Shown piece by piece: positions 46,101 through 55,461 of a stretch of 64,000 nucleotides of DNA; position 1 is the first letter of the stretch, and each line of letters opens with the position of its first letter. Source of the DNA: Bacteroidales bacterium 6E (lineage in GTDB: Bacteria; Bacteroidota; Bacteroidia; Bacteroidales; Prolixibacteraceae); contig DF970670.1 in the NCBI GenBank assembly GCA_001270045.2, forward strand, positions 106,047 through 170,046, read 5' to 3'. A model generated the notes under the pieces. The model was given only the letters and a program-made list of their open reading frames with translations, was not told the DNA's origin and searched no databases. The position numbers and the translations under genes are program-made.

Positions 46101-47132
46101 ATGCCGAATACAACATATACCAAACTGATCGAACGCTACCTCGCAGGCCAGGCCAGCGAGCATGAAATTACCGAGGTTGAACAGCTGTTCAGTCAGGGGA
46201 TGTCCGACAGGGAGCTATACAATACCCTGCGGGCCGACTGGGAAAACACCACCCCTGCCGGGCACGAATCATTGGAACACCTGCTCGACCGGATCCACCA
46301 CATCATCCGGTTAAAGGAAATCAAGAAACAAAAATCTTTCATGCAGCGGTTCCTGACCGTATATTCAAGGGTGGCAGCCATATTGCTGGTGCCGGTCCTG
46401 TTGGCCGGACTATGGTATTTTTCAAGGCCTGAGCCGATAGCTCAGATCCCCGTTGAATTGCCCGTCGAGACCTCCATTTATGCCCCCATGGGATCGCGGG
46501 TTGCCTTTAACCTGCCCGACGGCACCCAAGGCTTTTTGAACAGCGGATCCACACTTACTTATACAATACCTTTCGCAAGTAACAGAAACATTAAATTACA
46601 GGGAGAAGCGTGGTTGGATGTTGCGCGCGACGAACAGCATCCGTTTGAAATTGGTGCCGGTGCCTCAGCGGTGAGGGTACTGGGCACCAGTTTCAACATC
46701 AGTGCCTACGACAATGAATCGTATATCGAGGTCGTGCTCGAAGAGGGGAGTGTCGAGTTCCAGGCCAATGCTTCCACCCCCGCGGTGCTGCTGAAACCCT
46801 CCGAACGGATGGTATTCAATGGCGAAAAGATACAGATCGAAGAGGTCGAAACTGCCAAATACAAGGGCTGGACCGAAGGCAAGCTGATATTTAAAGGTGA
46901 TAAAATGTCAGAAGTAGCACATCGGTTGGAACGCTGGTACAATGTAGAGGTGGAAATTATAGATCCTGAATTAAATGACTATGTTTTCCGGGCCACGTTC
47001 GAGGACGATTCACTCGAAGAGGTGTTGAAACTGTTATCCATGACCTCGCCCATACGGTATCGTGTCACACCTCGTGAGGCTTTGGCCGACGGCAGCTGGA
47101 AGAAGGAAAAAGTTAAGCTTTATAAAAAATAG
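46101..47132 (+). CDS. FecR-family anti-sigma factor (third locus)
   Basis: A 343-residue inner-membrane anti-sigma protein. An N-terminal cytoplasmic region (about 1-85) is followed by a transmembrane helix (AAILLVPVLLAGLWYF), the periplasmic FecR domain (FNLPDGTQGFLNSGSTLTYT, LQGEAWLDV, VRVLGTSFNISAY) and the DUF4974-type C-terminus (KGDKMSEVAHRLERWYNVEVEI). It should couple the STN domain of the next SusC to the sigma factor at 45348. It is clearly less similar to the other two FecR proteins than they are to each other. A hairpin and 45 nt separate its end region from susC. Confidence 0.93.
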   Translation: MPNTTYTKLIERYLAGQASEHEITEVEQLFSQGMSDRELYNTLRADWENTTPAGHESLEHLLDRIHHIIRLKEIKKQKSFMQRFLTVYSRVAAILLVPVLLAGLWYFSRPEPIAQIPVELPVETSIYAPMGSRVAFNLPDGTQGFLNSGSTLTYTIPFASNRNIKLQGEAWLDVARDEQHPFEIGAGASAVRVLGTSFNISAYDNESYIEVVLEEGSVEFQANASTPAVLLKPSERMVFNGEKIQIEEVETAKYKGWTEGKLIFKGDKMSEVAHRLERWYNVEVEIIDPELNDYVFRATFEDDSLEEVLKLLSMTSPIRYRVTPREALADGSWKKEKVKLYKK

Positions 47133-47202
47133 ATGAACTAAAAAAAAACTAAACGATTATGAAAAACGGCAAAGGACCTCCATAGGAGATGGAACAAAAA
47201 AA

Positions 47203-47230
47203 GAAGGAAACCGCGCCAACGGCTTCCTTC
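47203..47230 (+). promoter_or_regulatory. Leader hairpin upstream of susC, copy 3
   Basis: GAAGGAAACCG pairs with CGGCTTCCTTC, with one A-C mismatch, around a CGCCAA loop. The sequence is unrelated to copies 1 and 2, but it occupies the same place, ending 45 nt before the susC ATG. All three leaders end in AAATCT directly before the ATG. Confidence 0.55.
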
Positions 47231-47275
47231 AAAAATCCATAAGAATTTTATTAATAATCAATTCATTACAAATCT

Positions 47276-50200
47276 ATGAAAAAAAGTGAAACCGTCAACG
47301 GATGGTCCGACCATCCTTTGAAGAAAACCTTTCTGATTATGAGGATAATAGTTTTTCTTCTCCTGGCAACCATCCTTCAAACCTACGCAAACGATGCGTA
47401 CGCACAACGAACCAAACTCTCCCTCAATTTCAACAACACGGCTCTTGAGCAGGTGCTCGATGCCATCGAGAACCAGAGCGAATTCTTTTTTCTCTACAAC
47501 GAGAAGCTGGTCGATGTCCATCGCAAGGTAACGGTCAAGGCCAATGACCAGGCCATCAACGAGATCCTAAATGGTCTCTTTGAAGGGACTGATGTGGAGT
47601 ATTCCATAGTAGACCGGAAGATTGTATTGGCCCCCGAGAATATCAGTGAAGCGGTGCAACAACAGCGGGGCGTTAGCGGTAAAGTAACCGATCGAGCCGG
47701 ATTGCCATTGCCTGGGGTAACAGTTGTCATCAAGGGAACAACGCAAGGTACAATTACTGATGTTAGCGGTAATTATAATTTCAATAACCTTTCTGAGAAT
47801 TCCACTTTAATATTCTCATTTGTGGGAATGAGAACAGTAGAGGTCCCGATTGGTGCGCAAACTGTGATAGATATTTCACTCGAGGACGAGACAGTTGGGA
47901 TTGAGGAAGTCGTTGCGATTGGTTATGGAACAATGCAGAAAAAGCATCTAACTGGAGCAGTTGGTTCCATTAAAATGGATGACGATATGGCATTTCGACC
48001 TAACTCGGAATTTGGTCAAACCATGTATGGCCGAGTTGCTGGAGTACAAGTCTTAAATACAAGCGGAAGGCCTGGTGTATCCTCAACAGTACAAATACGA
48101 GGAATAAACTCCATTAGTGCAACAGCAACACCGCTTGTAGTCATCGATGGTGTGATAATGCCAGATTATGATTTGAGTACTATTAATCCTTCTGATATTG
48201 AGACTATAGATATTCTAAAGGATGCTGCTTCAAGCTCAATATACGGATCAAGAGGAGCAAATGGGGTTATTTTGGTGACTACAAAATCTGGTCAGACAGG
48301 TAAACCTAAGTTTACTATAAACCATAGTTCCAGTTTGCAACAAGTAATTCGCCGTGTCGATGTTATGAATTCAGCTGAATATGCACAAGCAACAATTGAT
48401 GCAGCTCAAAATGGTTGGATTGACAAGGGTGGTGATCCTAATGCTCCAAATACAATTGAGGCACGAGGTGATTATAAATATACGTGGCCTCTACCTATGG
48501 ATAATCCATCAACTCTTTTTGATACTGATTGGCATGACATTGTATTCAGGGTTGCTCCAATGCACAAAACTGACCTTAATCTGGCAGGGGGAGATGCAAA
48601 TACAACTTACTTCCTTTCTGGAGGAGTGCTTACTCAAGAAGGTGTATTAATTAACACTGACTATCAAAAATACTCCCTAAATCTTAAGATTGATTCCAAA
48701 ATTACAGACTGGCTGAAAATTGGTGGAGGTCTTAATGCAAGCTTTGATTACGAGAATCGTTCTGGAAATACTTCGGTACATACCCTAACAAGTGCAAACC
48801 AATACCCTCCAGTGTATCCTGTTTATGGTTCGGATGGTTATCTTGGTGGTCCCCACAATACACCAGGATTTGAAAATCATGTGAACGTATTATTTAGGAC
48901 CCATCACGGCCATCCTTATCATAGAGGAGGAGGTGGTGAGATAATGGACATTAAAAGGAGACATACTTTAGGAAACGTTTATGGAGAAATTGCGATACTG
49001 AAAGGACTTACTTTTAGAAGTTCATTTAATGCGTTTTTGAGGAATAATGAGGAAAGATATTACATGAATGCTGATACAGGCCAAGGACCAACAGTATTAA
49101 GACAAGCAAGGAATGAAGTTTCTACAGGAAGCGGATTGAATTATACGGCACTGAATCAATTGATGTACAAAACTAGCTGGGATTTTCATCAGTTAGATGC
49201 AGTTGTTGGATATGAATTCACACAACGGGAATTTTATGGTGTCTCGGCTTCCCGCCGAAATTATGATAATGATCTTGTTCCCTACCTCAGTGCAGGAAAC
49301 ACGGTATATAGTGCTAGTGATAATGCATATGAAAGTGCTTTAATATCTGCATTTGGAAGGGTAAATTATAATTATGATGGGAAATATATGGCAGCAGTAT
49401 CCTTTCGGACAGATGGATCTTCACGGTTCGGTCCAAATTACAAGTGGGGTAATTTTCCATCGATTTCAATAGGCTGGAGAGTTTCACAAGAAGATTTCTT
49501 TGCAAAATATGGATTTATAAGCAATTTGAATCTTCGTTTCAGTTATGGTTTTACTGGAAATGAGAGTATTGGTGATTATAGGTGGGTAAGTTCGATGGCG
49601 CAAGCCAGAGTGGCATTTGGTAATACCCTGGCTATGTCATATTATCCTTCGAGTGTAGAAAATCCTGAGTTAAGATGGGAAAAGACGCGTCAACAAAACT
49701 TTGGATTTGATCTTGGATTCATTAAAGACAGAATTACAATTGAAACGGATCTGTTCAAGTCAAATTCTGAGGATTTGCTTTTAGATGTACCTATTCCTTC
49801 AATTACTGGATTTACGTCAGTTTTCAGAAATATTGGAGAAGTACAAAATATTGGTATTGAAACAAAGATATCAACTCGAAATTTAACTGGACCTGTTACA
49901 TGGAATTCATTCATTACTATTTCAGCAGTCAAAAATGAAATTAAAGCGCTTGGCCCTGATAATGCTCCTATTTATTATAGTCCAGGTAATGCAATGGAAT
50001 CAATTAATATGGTTGGCCATCCAATTTTCAGCTATTATGGTTTGAAATACAATGGTGTTTATAAAAATCAAGCAGAAATTGACAATGATCCTGCCAGTTA
50101 TGATGGAGCCAAGCCTGGGAATGGGAAATATGTTGATGTGAGTGGCGACCACGTAATTGATTCAAATGATCGTGTAATTATAGGCAGTTATCATCCTGAT

Positions 50201-50704
50201 TTTGTTTGGGCTTTTTCTAATACATTCAGATATAAGAATTTGGATCTTAGTTTCTTGCTTCAAGGTGTCCTAGGGATGGATATAATGGATGAGAATATTC
50301 ATAGATCATGGATGTATCATGAAGGAAGAAATTATCATCGAAGATTATTGGATAGATGGAGATCTGAAGATGAACCTGGTGACGGTTATATACCAAAACT
50401 ATCGGTTAATTTAGCGAAGTTTGATTTAACGCCATCCAGCTTTTTCATCCAAGATGGGTCATACCTAAGATTGCAGGAGGTTAATCTTGGCTATAATATA
50501 CCTGCAGACATGGCTCATAAAATTGGTGCTTCAAATTGCCGTGTTTATTTTAGTGGAACGAATCTACTTCTTATAACAAAGGCTACTGTTTATGATCCGG
50601 AAAATTATAAGTCAACTGCATCTGACCTTGTACGAAGAGGTGCAAATTTCTCCGAATATCCTTCTGCAAAGACTTACTCACTTGGTATTAACATTGAATT
50701 TTAA
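47276..50704 (+). CDS. SusC-like TonB-dependent transporter with STN domain (third locus), compositionally mosaic
   Basis: An outer-membrane importer of 1142 residues. Order: signal (IMRIIVFLLLATILQTYANDAYAQ), STN domain at about 45-110 (LDAIENQSEFFFLYNEKLVDV), carboxypeptidase-D-like domain (VSGKVTDRAGLPLPGVTVVIKG), plug (ILKDAASSSIYGSRGANGV) and barrel. Base composition changes sharply inside the gene near 47,760 (about residue 162). Lines 47401, 47461 and 47521 hold 31, 28 and 30 G+C of 60, while lines 47761, 49321 and 49861 hold 16, 17 and 18. The sensing N-terminus thus matches its FecR and sigma partners, while the plug, the barrel and the genes after it appear to come from another source. 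SusD follows 9 nt downstream. Confidence 0.94.
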   Translation: MKKSETVNGWSDHPLKKTFLIMRIIVFLLLATILQTYANDAYAQRTKLSLNFNNTALEQVLDAIENQSEFFFLYNEKLVDVHRKVTVKANDQAINEILNGLFEGTDVEYSIVDRKIVLAPENISEAVQQQRGVSGKVTDRAGLPLPGVTVVIKGTTQGTITDVSGNYNFNNLSENSTLIFSFVGMRTVEVPIGAQTVIDISLEDETVGIEEVVAIGYGTMQKKHLTGAVGSIKMDDDMAFRPNSEFGQTMYGRVAGVQVLNTSGRPGVSSTVQIRGINSISATATPLVVIDGVIMPDYDLSTINPSDIETIDILKDAASSSIYGSRGANGVILVTTKSGQTGKPKFTINHSSSLQQVIRRVDVMNSAEYAQATIDAAQNGWIDKGGDPNAPNTIEARGDYKYTWPLPMDNPSTLFDTDWHDIVFRVAPMHKTDLNLAGGDANTTYFLSGGVLTQEGVLINTDYQKYSLNLKIDSKITDWLKIGGGLNASFDYENRSGNTSVHTLTSANQYPPVYPVYGSDGYLGGPHNTPGFENHVNVLFRTHHGHPYHRGGGGEIMDIKRRHTLGNVYGEIAILKGLTFRSSFNAFLRNNEERYYMNADTGQGPTVLRQARNEVSTGSGLNYTALNQLMYKTSWDFHQLDAVVGYEFTQREFYGVSASRRNYDNDLVPYLSAGNTVYSASDNAYESALISAFGRVNYNYDGKYMAAVSFRTDGSSRFGPNYKWGNFPSISIGWRVSQEDFFAKYGFISNLNLRFSYGFTGNESIGDYRWVSSMAQARVAFGNTLAMSYYPSSVENPELRWEKTRQQNFGFDLGFIKDRITIETDLFKSNSEDLLLDVPIPSITGFTSVFRNIGEVQNIGIETKISTRNLTGPVTWNSFITISAVKNEIKALGPDNAPIYYSPGNAMESINMVGHPIFSYYGLKYNGVYKNQAEIDNDPASYDGAKPGNGKYVDVSGDHVIDSNDRVIIGSYHPDFVWAFSNTFRYKNLDLSFLLQGVLGMDIMDENIHRSWMYHEGRNYHRRLLDRWRSEDEPGDGYIPKLSVNLAKFDLTPSSFFIQDGSYLRLQEVNLGYNIPADMAHKIGASNCRVYFSGTNLLLITKATVYDPENYKSTASDLVRRGANFSEYPSAKTYSLGINIEF

Positions 50705-50713
50705 ATTAAGGAT

Positions 50714-52180
50714 ATGAAAACAAAAATTGCAATATCGATAATATTTTCCCTCACTTTATTAATGAGCTGTAATGAGGACAAATATTTAGATTTATATCCA
50801 TTAACAAGAATTACTGAAGGAAATTATTACAGCAGTCAACTCCAGCTTGAACAAGCATTAAATGATGTTTATAGGCAATTAGGACGAGTCTATAGCGCAC
50901 ACGGTTTGCCGGATCTTTTTGGAGAACAGACATCAGATAATACTCGTATTATTATTAAAAGCGGCGGTGATAATTTTTCAGAGCAAATAAATGATTTCTG
51001 GATACTAACTGACAATGGGCGCATAAGAGAAGCGTGGGATGTTTGTTATAATGCTATATATGTATGCAATAACATCATAGACAAGCTGGATAATACAAAC
51101 ATTGAGGTTGATCAAACTGTGAAGAACCGTATGGTTTCTGAAGCTCTGGCAGTTAGGTCCCTTATCTATTTTAATATGGTACGTGCATGGGGTGATGTTC
51201 CATTAGTTTTAAATAGAATAACACCTAGTGAATCGTATAAATTTCTACGTGAGCCTACAGATAAAATATATCTGCAAATTATAGGTGATCTTATGTTTGC
51301 AAAACAAAATTTGCCAGAGAAATATACCGGAATTAATGTGGGCAGAGTTACAAAGTTCGGCGTTTCTGCAATTTTGGCAAAGGTCTATATGACTATTGGA
51401 GAGAATCAAAGTGCTAGGTCAGAGTTAGAATACATAATTAACAGTGGAGCATATTCATTAGATTCGAATAAAGATGGAGATATAAATTTCGCTGACTTTA
51501 AATTTCTATTTCATCCTTCTACAAAAAACTGCCATGAATCCGTATTGGAAGTACAGTATTTAGCTGGTGCAAATGCATTTAATTCAAATCATCAAAATGT
51601 CTATGCTCCTTTTAGTCATGCATTTAATCTTGTTGATTTAGGTGTTGCATCTTCAATTTTTAGGGGTGAGGGCATTAATACACCTGCAATTGATCTCATT
51701 AATGAGTTCGAGGAGAACGATCCAAGAAAGGCAGCAAGCATTTTCCCGGGTTTTACAAACCAAGCTACAAAGGAGTTTGTTGAGTATCCTTTCACTCTAA
51801 AATTCTTTGATCCCAATTGGACAAACCCAGGGAAAAATTTTGCAATTATTCGTTATGCTGACATTCTTCTAATGTATGCAGAAATTACCAATGACGTTCA
51901 ATATCTAAATATGGTAAGATCTAGAGTTGGGCTTCCTGGTTTTGGTTCTGAAGGATATCCTAGTGAAAAGTACCCAACCTTAAATTTGGCAATTGAACAT
52001 GAGAGGAGGGTTGAGTTATGCTTCGAGTTTCATAGATTCTTTGACTTAAAGCGCACAGGGCGAGCGATACAAGTAATGACGGGAAAAGGATTTAATGTTA
52101 ATGCGGACAAATTATTCTTCCCAATACCACAAAACGCAATTGATGTTAATCCGGCACTAGTTCAGAATTCTGGGTATTGA
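50714..52180 (+). CDS. SusD/RagB-like lipoprotein (third locus)
   Basis: A 488-residue surface lipoprotein (lipobox LMSC). SusD features are QLEQALNDVYRQLGRVY near the N-terminus, SEALAVRSLIYFNMVRAWGDVPLVL in the helical part, and the C-terminal HERRVELCFEFHRFFDLKRTGRAIQVM with the final FFPIPQNAIDVNP. It is strongly AT-rich, like the distal part of the preceding susC, so the two probably arrived together. A terminator-like hairpin follows at 52,203. It should cap its SusC and bind the imported ligand, perhaps a phosphorylated one given the next gene. Confidence 0.94.
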   Translation: MKTKIAISIIFSLTLLMSCNEDKYLDLYPLTRITEGNYYSSQLQLEQALNDVYRQLGRVYSAHGLPDLFGEQTSDNTRIIIKSGGDNFSEQINDFWILTDNGRIREAWDVCYNAIYVCNNIIDKLDNTNIEVDQTVKNRMVSEALAVRSLIYFNMVRAWGDVPLVLNRITPSESYKFLREPTDKIYLQIIGDLMFAKQNLPEKYTGINVGRVTKFGVSAILAKVYMTIGENQSARSELEYIINSGAYSLDSNKDGDINFADFKFLFHPSTKNCHESVLEVQYLAGANAFNSNHQNVYAPFSHAFNLVDLGVASSIFRGEGINTPAIDLINEFEENDPRKAASIFPGFTNQATKEFVEYPFTLKFFDPNWTNPGKNFAIIRYADILLMYAEITNDVQYLNMVRSRVGLPGFGSEGYPSEKYPTLNLAIEHERRVELCFEFHRFFDLKRTGRAIQVMTGKGFNVNADKLFFPIPQNAIDVNPALVQNSGY

Positions 52181-52202
52181 TTTATTTATTATTGTTTAAT
52201 AC

Positions 52203-52245
52203 TTGTCAGGTAGTCAAAAAGATAAGGCTACCTGACAAAATTTTA
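52203..52245 (+). terminator. Terminator or attenuator between susD and phosphoesterase gene
   Basis: An 11-bp perfect stem (TTGTCAGGTAG with CTACCTGACAA) and a 14-nt loop are followed by AATTTTAT. It may reduce transcription into the next gene rather than stop it, since that gene shows no clear promoter of its own. Confidence 0.6.
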
Positions 52246-52252
52246 TCATAAG

Positions 52253-54070
52253 ATGAGACACTTATTTCATGTTTCGTTGTCAATAATCTGTTGTATTCTT
52301 TTATTGTCTAATTGCAATAGCGACGAAGCTTATTTAGGTAATAATGAGGCAATTAGGGTCTATGTTGAATTTGCTGATGGTGCAAATAGAGGTATGTATA
52401 ATCAGGAGACAAAGAAAGGTGGCTTTTTGGATGAACCTTATGATGCAACAACTGCCATGGTAATTAATTGGCATAAACTTCCTGAATCCATTCCAAATCA
52501 AAATGAAAGGCTGCAATATAGACAAGAGTATCCACGACAATCGCGCTGGGAAAGCGCAAAAGGAGAATCCTATCCTTTCTGGTTTAGAGATGAAATGATA
52601 AATCGGATTGTATTGAAAAATTTAAAACCCAATTCAGTATATGCCTTTAAAGTAAAACAAGATGGCGAAATTTTCAGGTTTAGAACTATGCCCTCAAGCC
52701 TTGATGATCGAAGTGTAAAAATTGTTATTGCAAGTGATCATCAATCACCTAAGTGGAATGATTTCGCTCACGCAAATGCAAAGATGGTTGCTTTATTAAA
52801 ACCTGATATGTTCCTAGCATTAGGTGATTTTGTAAATTGTGAAGGAATGGTTACGGCAACAAATGCTGAAAGATGGGCATCTTATCTTGATTATTTGTTT
52901 AATACAAGTACAGGATATTTTTTGTATGATACAGAAATAGAAGGTAGGATTTTTTCTAATATTATAATTCCCCATGTAGCAATCCTTGGAAATCATGAGG
53001 TCGGAGACAGAAACCACATACGTTGGCCAACTTGTGTAGTCGCACCTGAAAAGGATATTAGTTATCCGAGGTTTACTTCTGCAAATTGGATGGAACATCT
53101 ATTTCATTTTCCATTTAAGAGTGAAGGATTTTATAGTGAATTTCGTCCTGACCATCCTAATATAAATAAGGACTATGTAAAACCTGAATATGGACATGGC
53201 GGGTTTGGAAAACTAAGTTTTTCAGATTATTTATTACTTATTGCATTGGATAATAGCCAAAATTGGGAAGGATCACCTGATGTGGGGTTACTTGACTGGC
53301 AGGGAAATCCTATAACGAATAAATGGCCTTGGTTTGAGACACATCATTCAGATGTGCGACAAGATTTATGGCTTATTAACCTATTGGAACCAAAAGGGTC
53401 TGTTCCTGCTCGCGATAAGTATAGTTACATTATACCAGTATGGCATAGAGGATTATTTGGTTCTTCAAGGTTAAATATGAGTTTAAAGAACCGTCAATTG
53501 CTTGAGTTTTGGCTACCAGTTCTTTATAGAAATGGGGTGAAGTTTTTTGCAGAAGCACATGATCATTTATTTGGTCGAACTATTCCAATGGGAATCAAAT
53601 CAACTTTACCGAAGAACACATATTTGGAGAAGGTGTATTATAAACCAAATGGCTGGAACTTACCCATAAATCTATCACAAGATTATATCGATGATTTTTT
53701 CTCTGTAAATTGCATAAAAGATAATATTACTCATGAAATCATTGGATGGGAGTACAAAGGTAACTTCATAACCTATGAACAAAGTGGCATGAGATCATTT
53801 GGATACGGAGGATGGGCGGCAGGTCGTCGTGAAATTGGTAGTTGGGGTGCGGGTAACGCAGGCTGGTGGTTTGTTGATTCATTAAAGGGTGGTTGTCATT
53901 TTAGTGGTGCTGATTCATACCACATTAATCTGATAAATCTTACTAAAGATGAATTAATAACTGAAGCATATTCTTCCAGTCAGCTTTCATCACTAAATAA
54001 GGGGGAGAGGGCAATACCAATTCATCGTATTTCGTGGAATAGGAAATTACAAACTTGGAGTGATCAATAA
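52253..54070 (+). CDS. Calcineurin-like metallophosphoesterase lipoprotein
   Basis: A 605-residue lipoprotein (lipobox LLSNC). The N-terminal 150 residues form a beta domain like the FN3 part of purple acid phosphatases (NRIVLKNLKPNSVYAFKVKQDGEIFRFRTMP). The catalytic domain follows, with metal-binding blocks IVIASDHQS, LALGDFVN, AILGNHEVGD and FAEAHDHLFGRT. The first block departs slightly from the usual DxH. It should hydrolyse a phosphate ester at the cell surface or in the periplasm. It follows a SusC/SusD pair and shares their AT-rich composition, so import of a phosphorylated polymer or release of phosphate from the imported ligand is a fair inference. Confidence 0.83.
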   Translation: MRHLFHVSLSIICCILLLSNCNSDEAYLGNNEAIRVYVEFADGANRGMYNQETKKGGFLDEPYDATTAMVINWHKLPESIPNQNERLQYRQEYPRQSRWESAKGESYPFWFRDEMINRIVLKNLKPNSVYAFKVKQDGEIFRFRTMPSSLDDRSVKIVIASDHQSPKWNDFAHANAKMVALLKPDMFLALGDFVNCEGMVTATNAERWASYLDYLFNTSTGYFLYDTEIEGRIFSNIIIPHVAILGNHEVGDRNHIRWPTCVVAPEKDISYPRFTSANWMEHLFHFPFKSEGFYSEFRPDHPNINKDYVKPEYGHGGFGKLSFSDYLLLIALDNSQNWEGSPDVGLLDWQGNPITNKWPWFETHHSDVRQDLWLINLLEPKGSVPARDKYSYIIPVWHRGLFGSSRLNMSLKNRQLLEFWLPVLYRNGVKFFAEAHDHLFGRTIPMGIKSTLPKNTYLEKVYYKPNGWNLPINLSQDYIDDFFSVNCIKDNITHEIIGWEYKGNFITYEQSGMRSFGYGGWAAGRREIGSWGAGNAGWWFVDSLKGGCHFSGADSYHINLINLTKDELITEAYSSSQLSSLNKGERAIPIHRISWNRKLQTWSDQ

Positions 54071-54232
54071 GGTGTATGAAATAAGGGCACTTGAAACAGT
54101 TGCGAAATGCAGTGTTTAATTTTTATTTTTATTAAACATGGGCATGCTGCTCTTTAGTAACCGGCTCGAAGATGGTTCGCGGTGATGGTGTAGAAGGATC
54201 ACAGAGTTTCGATATATCACATCTAAAAAATC

Positions 54233-54784
54233 TCACAACCTAATTCCCAATTTAATACTAACCGTCCTATCTAGGCTTACATACAATCCCAGAAAATATT
54301 GATGACCTGGGGTAAGCCACGATAATCCAACTGTTGGCATCAATCTTTTTTCAGAATAATTATACCTAACCCCACCAGTCACAAACACCAGCGGACTGCG
54401 AATGGTTTGTGTGGTGGAATTAGTGACGGTCATTGTTCGTAGAGTCTCCGGTATTTTGAAATCAATATTGAGGTCTTGTTTCAGTATTTCACCTAACACC
54501 AATTCTTCCCGGTTAATGGTGCCGTAAGGGAGGAAAATGGTGTCACGGTAGGTTCTTACATTGGCAGTGGTATCCACATACACCGGGACTGGCTTTTCAA
54601 CCACTATGTTATGGGTGAGTTCCCTGTAAATGGTATCAACCCGAACCACGGTATCAGATACCGTGACAATCTCATGGACCGGATCTGAGTTTACTTTTTT
54701 TCCGGTATACTGGAAAACATTCAAGCCCACCGACAAAGTGAGCAATATGACCAGGATAAACATGGTGATTTCGGCAATTCTCAT
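54233..54784 (-). CDS. Small membrane-anchored protein of the phage-like module
   Basis: A 183-residue protein with one N-terminal membrane helix at about 6-26 (ITMFILVILLTLSVGLNVFQY). A polar, beta-rich stretch follows, with repeated VxVDT motifs (VVRVDTIYREL, VYVDTTANVRTYRDTIFL), and then a C-terminal beta segment that reads like part of a small barrel (GGVRYNYSEKRLMPTVGLSW, YFLGLYVSLDRTVSIKLGI). Its ATG overlaps the stop codon of the cell-wall hydrolase gene. It resembles small membrane proteins found next to lysins in Bacteroidota phages and amidase cassettes (DUF6808-like, from memory). A spanin-like role is possible but unproven. Confidence 0.65.
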   Translation of the reverse strand: MRIAEITMFILVILLTLSVGLNVFQYTGKKVNSDPVHEIVTVSDTVVRVDTIYRELTHNIVVEKPVPVYVDTTANVRTYRDTIFLPYGTINREELVLGEILKQDLNIDFKIPETLRTMTVTNSTTQTIRSPLVFVTGGVRYNYSEKRLMPTVGLSWLTPGHQYFLGLYVSLDRTVSIKLGIRL

Positions 54785-55461
54785 GGGTGGCCTCCTTTCT
54801 TGATGTAATTGCCTACATGGTCAGCAATCACATGCACCGTTCCCTTCTTCCGCATAAGCCTTCGTACTCCCTCACCGTCATCGGATCCGGCACCATTGGT
54901 GTTGAACTCGATGGTGAAGTAGTGCTGGCGGCTCTCTGATTCGATCAGGGCGACGTGTGAGACACGTTTCTTCGATTCGGAATAGAATCCCGCTACCTGC
55001 CCCGGGAGGCTCTCAAATGGAAGCAAAAGGGGCTTTCCGCGCCGGTACACCACATTTGCCTTGAACCAGTCGGGGCTCCAGGCCGATTTGGGGTTGGGGA
55101 TCCCCAATTGGTTGTGGCACCAGGTGAGTCCTGCGGCACAGTAAGCATAGCCTTCGGGGAGGCCAACCTCACGCAGGTACATTGCTACCTCCGGACCATC
55201 ATTCTTTCCGGTCTTTTCCTTTACGCCCACCTGCGAGGCGGCCACTGCCACGAGCTTCCCGCGCAATGCCTTTAGCTTTAAACTCTCTGCAACGAGTTTC
55301 TCGTGCAAAGTGTCTTGCACCGGACATTGATCAGCGAGTTCCGTGCGCAGCGCCGCCGTCTTGGGCAGGTCGTGGCCCTGTGTCAATACAGACTGGCCAG
55401 CAAGAGTGCCCCTACTGCATATAAACAGTAGAAAAACAAGGCAATTCTTAATTGTTGCCAT
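54781..55461 (-). CDS. CHAP/NlpC-like cell-wall hydrolase
   Basis: A probable peptidoglycan amidase or endopeptidase of about 226 residues. The start at 55461 is chosen because it begins a signal-like stretch (TIKNCLVFLLFICSRGTLAG). The catalytic domain at about 70-215 has the cysteine in YAYCAAGLTWCH (Cys108), the histidine in RVSHVALIE (His169) and a polar third residue in FTIEFNTNG. This order fits the CHAP or TIGR02594-type NlpC/P60 superfamily. In Bacteroidota such hydrolases recur beside DUF3987 and BT4734-type primase genes in mobile cassettes. The gene overlaps the next gene by 4 nt and the upstream membrane-protein gene by about 79 nt in another frame. Confidence 0.75.
   Translation of the reverse strand: MATIKNCLVFLLFICSRGTLAGQSVLTQGHDLPKTAALRTELADQCPVQDTLHEKLVAESLKLKALRGKLVAVAASQVGVKEKTGKNDGPEVAMYLREVGLPEGYAYCAAGLTWCHNQLGIPNPKSAWSPDWFKANVVYRRGKPLLLPFESLPGQVAGFYSESKKRVSHVALIESESRQHYFTIEFNTNGAGSDDGEGVRRLMRKKGTVHVIADHVGNYIKKGGHP

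Noticed and set aside
54071-54232. tRNA or attachment site at the boundary of the mobile region
   Set aside because: A short TTCG-like stretch is present, but no cloverleaf could be drawn and no repeat of it was seen at the right end.
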